The position numbers and the translations under genes are program-made. This document shows positions 2,894 to 5,681 of a stretch of DNA of 5,681 nt, one piece after another. This DNA comes from Candidatus Delongbacteria bacterium (GTDB lineage Bacteria > UBA4055): the NCBI GenBank assembly GCA_013139625.1, contig WTAK01000139.1, positions 1 through 5,681 of the forward strand. Reading direction: 5' to 3'. The notes beneath the pieces are model-generated. The model was not told the DNA's origin. It was given only the letters and a program-made list of their open reading frames with translations, and did no database searches. The first letter of the stretch is position 1; each line of letters starts with the position of its first letter.

Positions 2894-5681
2894 ATGAGAA
2901 AGATTAGTCTAATTGTATTATTTTTACTTTGTGCAATATCCATTGCACAAATAATGAAGTTGGAAGATGCACCGCTTGCGGATGATGATCCGTTATACAC
3001 ATTCAGAAGAGAATTTCCTGTAAAAGGAAATGTTGAACTCCCAATTGTATTTGCCACTTTTGAAGGTGATGAAAGTGTTAAAATGTTTTTCGATGATGAA
3101 CAAACCGGAAATGTATTGTATCCTTCAATGTTTAAAATGCCAGATGGTCAGACAATCGAAGAGTATATAGCGGTAAATGGAACATATGATTTTAAAGAAT
3201 ATTTGAAAGCTGCAGTTCAAGATTATTATAATGAAGTAACTAAAGGAGAGCTACAGGTTGATGTAGTATTTTATGATAATCCTGCAAGACCTGCTGATGG
3301 TTTGTGGGTTTTACAGCCTGCAAGTGTTTATAATGCAGATTATGATCCTAGTTATCCTTCAGGTCTTTTAATAGATGTAACGAATGATCTTTACAACTTG
3401 GTTATTGAAGAGTATCCTGATTTAGCGGGTGTTGAGGATATCAATTATCTGTATCCGAATGGATTATTGACAAGCCCGTATAGTGGATTAGCAGGAGGTC
3501 AACGATTTAGTTGGAAAGATGCAGGTGGTCACGATGTAAGTGCAGACCTTTACAGAACCATTACATTTTTCGAAGATAACTTCAACCAGTCAGTACTTAT
3601 CTTGGTTCACGAAATCGCACACAATTTAATGTTATTTGGAGACAGAGGTCTTGATGGCACATATTACGGTGGTAGTATAGATGATGAATTCATGGGATTG
3701 ACAAAAGGAACTGCACCGCCATACGATCCAATGTTCCATAATGGTATGATGGGTGCTCCCAATAGTCTTTACGGTCTGTATCCTATGCACACATGGGATC
3801 TAATACATCAAACCTATCTTGATTCAACTGATTTTGCAATCTTGAATGAAGAAGATCATGATTTGTATTTCACGCATAATAAATTAGAACAACGAATATA
3901 TGATGTAAGAGGTATTCTTGATCCCGCAGACCATTCAGAAGGTATTAGAAGTGGTATAATAATACCAATCAATACTGACTTTATGGAACCTGACGATTAT
4001 AATCTGAGAAGATATTACCGACAAGTAGAATCTCAGAATTTTCTTATTGAATTAAGAAGCGGAACTGATTTTGATAATATTGGAGGTATCGGGCATGATG
4101 ATGAAAGTAAAGGTGTGCTAATATCCCATATGATTAATTGCTACAGAACGGAATTTGATCCTTTAAACGGAACAACACCGATTAAGCAATATACAAGTTA
4201 CAGTAGTATAATGGATATTGAGGCAGCAACTCCTTACCCTATTTACGATGAGTATGGAGATTTATATAGGGATCCAGCATTATGTTATGATAACCCCATA
4301 ATTAATGGAACTTATTATGATGGAAAAGATGTAAATGATTGGATGGACGATGTTGTGTCTAGTCATTATGATTGTGAAGGTGGTGAAACTGCATATGCAG
4401 GTGCTCCACTACATGCAAGTTTACCATCTGATTTTTTTAACGATACTAATCTTAATAAATTTACACCTTCGACAAGACCAAGCTCTAACTCTTACAAACA
4501 AGTAAATCTACATCTTGGTGTTTACATTGACAAAATTGAAGGTGATTATGCCGATATTACCGTTTATAAAAATTATTGGTCAAATCCATTGGCTAACACT
4601 TACTTAGATCCTGCATTAAAAACTCAGCTTTATACATTTGAAGGTTATGGTTATTTTGGTGAGAAATTCAGCGTAGAAGAAGAAGTTACTTTAGAACTGT
4701 ATACAGGTGCAAAGTATACTTTAGTCCCTGAGACTGACATGCATATCAAACAAAATAGTCAATTGAAAGTAACTTACGGATCGCAACTTGTTTTTGATGA
4801 GAATGCAAAATTAACATTAGAAGAAAATTCTTCAATAGATATTATGCAAGATGTAGTGATTGATGCATATCAAAATGATCTTCACGAAATGTCATATTTT
4901 TATCTTGAAAATGGTTCAATTATGAAAATGTTTGACGGTTCAAAGCTTAACGGTAATCTTGAAGTATATTGTGCCGGTACTGTTGAAGTTCAAGAAAACT
5001 CAATCGTACATCTTGATGATAAAGCTAAGCTATATGTACAAAACAATGGTAAATTGGCACTATTAACTGGATCAAAACTCATAGTACATGAAGGCTCAAA
5101 TCTATCTTTAGAAGATGGATCAACAGTAGAAGTCTATGAAGGAGCTGAAATAATTATTGAAAAAGGCGGCCAATTATATACAAATGCAAACTTTATTGGT
5201 GGAACGAAAATAAATTATATATCACCGACAGGTACGTGGAAAGGTATTACTTCAGTTTATGACAATGTAATAGAACTAAGAAACACAGAGTTTAATGGAG
5301 CTGAAACATTATTATCTGCATTGTCTTCTAATGTGATAATTGAAAAATGTTTATTCAGAAATTGTAATAATGGTGTAAAGCTCGAAGGGTGTAATGATTA
5401 CACTATGTATAATAATTCTTTTGAAGGAATCGGTTTAGGTAACGGAATTGAATTGGTTCAATCATCAGGTTTAATCCAAAGAAATTCAATCAGCAGCTAC
5501 GAAAAAGGAATGCACATCACTTCTTCAAGTCCTGTTGTACAACTAAATGATGTAAAAAATAATCTTGCTAACGGTTTATACGTAGAAGGTTATAATTCAC
5601 GACCTCAGTTAATAGCGCCCGAAGCTTATTTCCCACCATCAAATAACAATATTAAAAATAATGGTGATATTGCTTTGTATG
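2894..5681 (+). CDS. Secreted M6-like zinc metallopeptidase fused to beta-solenoid and beta-helix (3' end outside window)
   Basis: The frame is open for 929 codons to the window edge. GGAG at 2881-2884, nine bases before the ATG, and a signal peptide (MRKISLIVLFLLCAISIA, cleavage after A18) support the start. Residues about 49-562 follow the M6 (immune inhibitor A) peptidase layout: LPIVFATFEGD (49-59), DYYNEVTKGELQV (110-122), the zinc motif HEIAH (239-243) with D250 nearby, GMMG and MHTWD (about 284-302), FLIELR (383-388), GVLISHMIN (407-415), MDIEA (440-444) and FTPSTRPSSNSY (523-534). M6 enzymes are secreted zinc endopeptidases. H239 and H243 should bind zinc and E240 be the catalytic base, all by family analogy. 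Residues 594-778 are a solenoid of short beta repeats (GSKL, GSNL, DGS, GAEI turns). From GTWKGI (780-785) a right-handed beta-helix of N-rich turns begins (about 790-929+). A C-terminal type IX sorting domain is expected beyond the window but not seen. The zinc motif deviates from the usual HxLGxPD continuation. Confidence 0.88.
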   Translation, partial: MRKISLIVLFLLCAISIAQIMKLEDAPLADDDPLYTFRREFPVKGNVELPIVFATFEGDESVKMFFDDEQTGNVLYPSMFKMPDGQTIEEYIAVNGTYDFKEYLKAAVQDYYNEVTKGELQVDVVFYDNPARPADGLWVLQPASVYNADYDPSYPSGLLIDVTNDLYNLVIEEYPDLAGVEDINYLYPNGLLTSPYSGLAGGQRFSWKDAGGHDVSADLYRTITFFEDNFNQSVLILVHEIAHNLMLFGDRGLDGTYYGGSIDDEFMGLTKGTAPPYDPMFHNGMMGAPNSLYGLYPMHTWDLIHQTYLDSTDFAILNEEDHDLYFTHNKLEQRIYDVRGILDPADHSEGIRSGIIIPINTDFMEPDDYNLRRYYRQVESQNFLIELRSGTDFDNIGGIGHDDESKGVLISHMINCYRTEFDPLNGTTPIKQYTSYSSIMDIEAATPYPIYDEYGDLYRDPALCYDNPIINGTYYDGKDVNDWMDDVVSSHYDCEGGETAYAGAPLHASLPSDFFNDTNLNKFTPSTRPSSNSYKQVNLHLGVYIDKIEGDYADITVYKNYWSNPLANTYLDPALKTQLYTFEGYGYFGEKFSVEEEVTLELYTGAKYTLVPETDMHIKQNSQLKVTYGSQLVFDENAKLTLEENSSIDIMQDVVIDAYQNDLHEMSYFYLENGSIMKMFDGSKLNGNLEVYCAGTVEVQENSIVHLDDKAKLYVQNNGKLALLTGSKLIVHEGSNLSLEDGSTVEVYEGAEIIIEKGGQLYTNANFIGGTKINYISPTGTWKGITSVYDNVIELRNTEFNGAETLLSALSSNVIIEKCLFRNCNNGVKLEGCNDYTMYNNSFEGIGLGNGIELVQSSGLIQRNSISSYEKGMHITSSSPVVQLNDVKNNLANGLYVEGYNSRPQLIAPEAYFPPSNNNIKNNGDIALY

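Overview
The window is AT-rich bacterial DNA with three genes for exported proteins. Two pieces of evidence point to a member of the Fibrobacterota-Chlorobi-Bacteroidota (FCB) superphylum with type IX secretion. The first gene ends in a sorting domain introduced by LEQNYPNPFN. The second joins an M6-like peptidase to a right-handed beta-helix, an architecture common in Cloacimonadota, Marinimicrobia, Ignavibacteria and similar low-GC lineages. The exact phylum cannot be fixed from this window.

Left edge, minus strand: positions 1-87 hold only the first 29 codons of a gene, essentially its signal peptide. About 1.09 kb of non-coding DNA separates it from the divergent plus-strand gene at 1175. 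The half nearest the minus-strand gene is rich in predicted secondary structure: a nested 99-nt hairpin (233-331), interleaved inverted repeats with pseudoknot topology (169-223), an alternative competing helix (303-350) and a six-codon leader ORF with a very strong Shine-Dalgarno (121-141). Together these look like a structured leader. The rest of the gap has little recognisable content apart from a doubtful 28-codon ORF and a good sigma70-type promoter (1061-1089) facing the plus-strand gene.

Middle: 1175-2596 encodes a 473-residue secreted protein made of a signal peptide, about seven propeller-like repeats and a C-terminal type IX sorting domain. A perfect-period heptanucleotide tandem repeat (2302-2336) lies exactly in the linker before the sorting domain. 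The gap 2597-2893 carries a palindromic dispersed-repeat-like element, an AT-rich terminator-like hairpin, and a hairpin that would bury the ribosome binding site of the next gene.

Right: from 2894 to the window edge runs one uninterrupted reading frame of 929 codons with no stop before the end. It has a signal peptide, a complete M6 (immune inhibitor A)-like metallopeptidase region with HEIAH, then a beta-solenoid and a right-handed beta-helix, and it is truncated by the window. The two plus-strand genes are probably separate transcription units for surface or secreted proteins. Nothing here shows that they act in one pathway.
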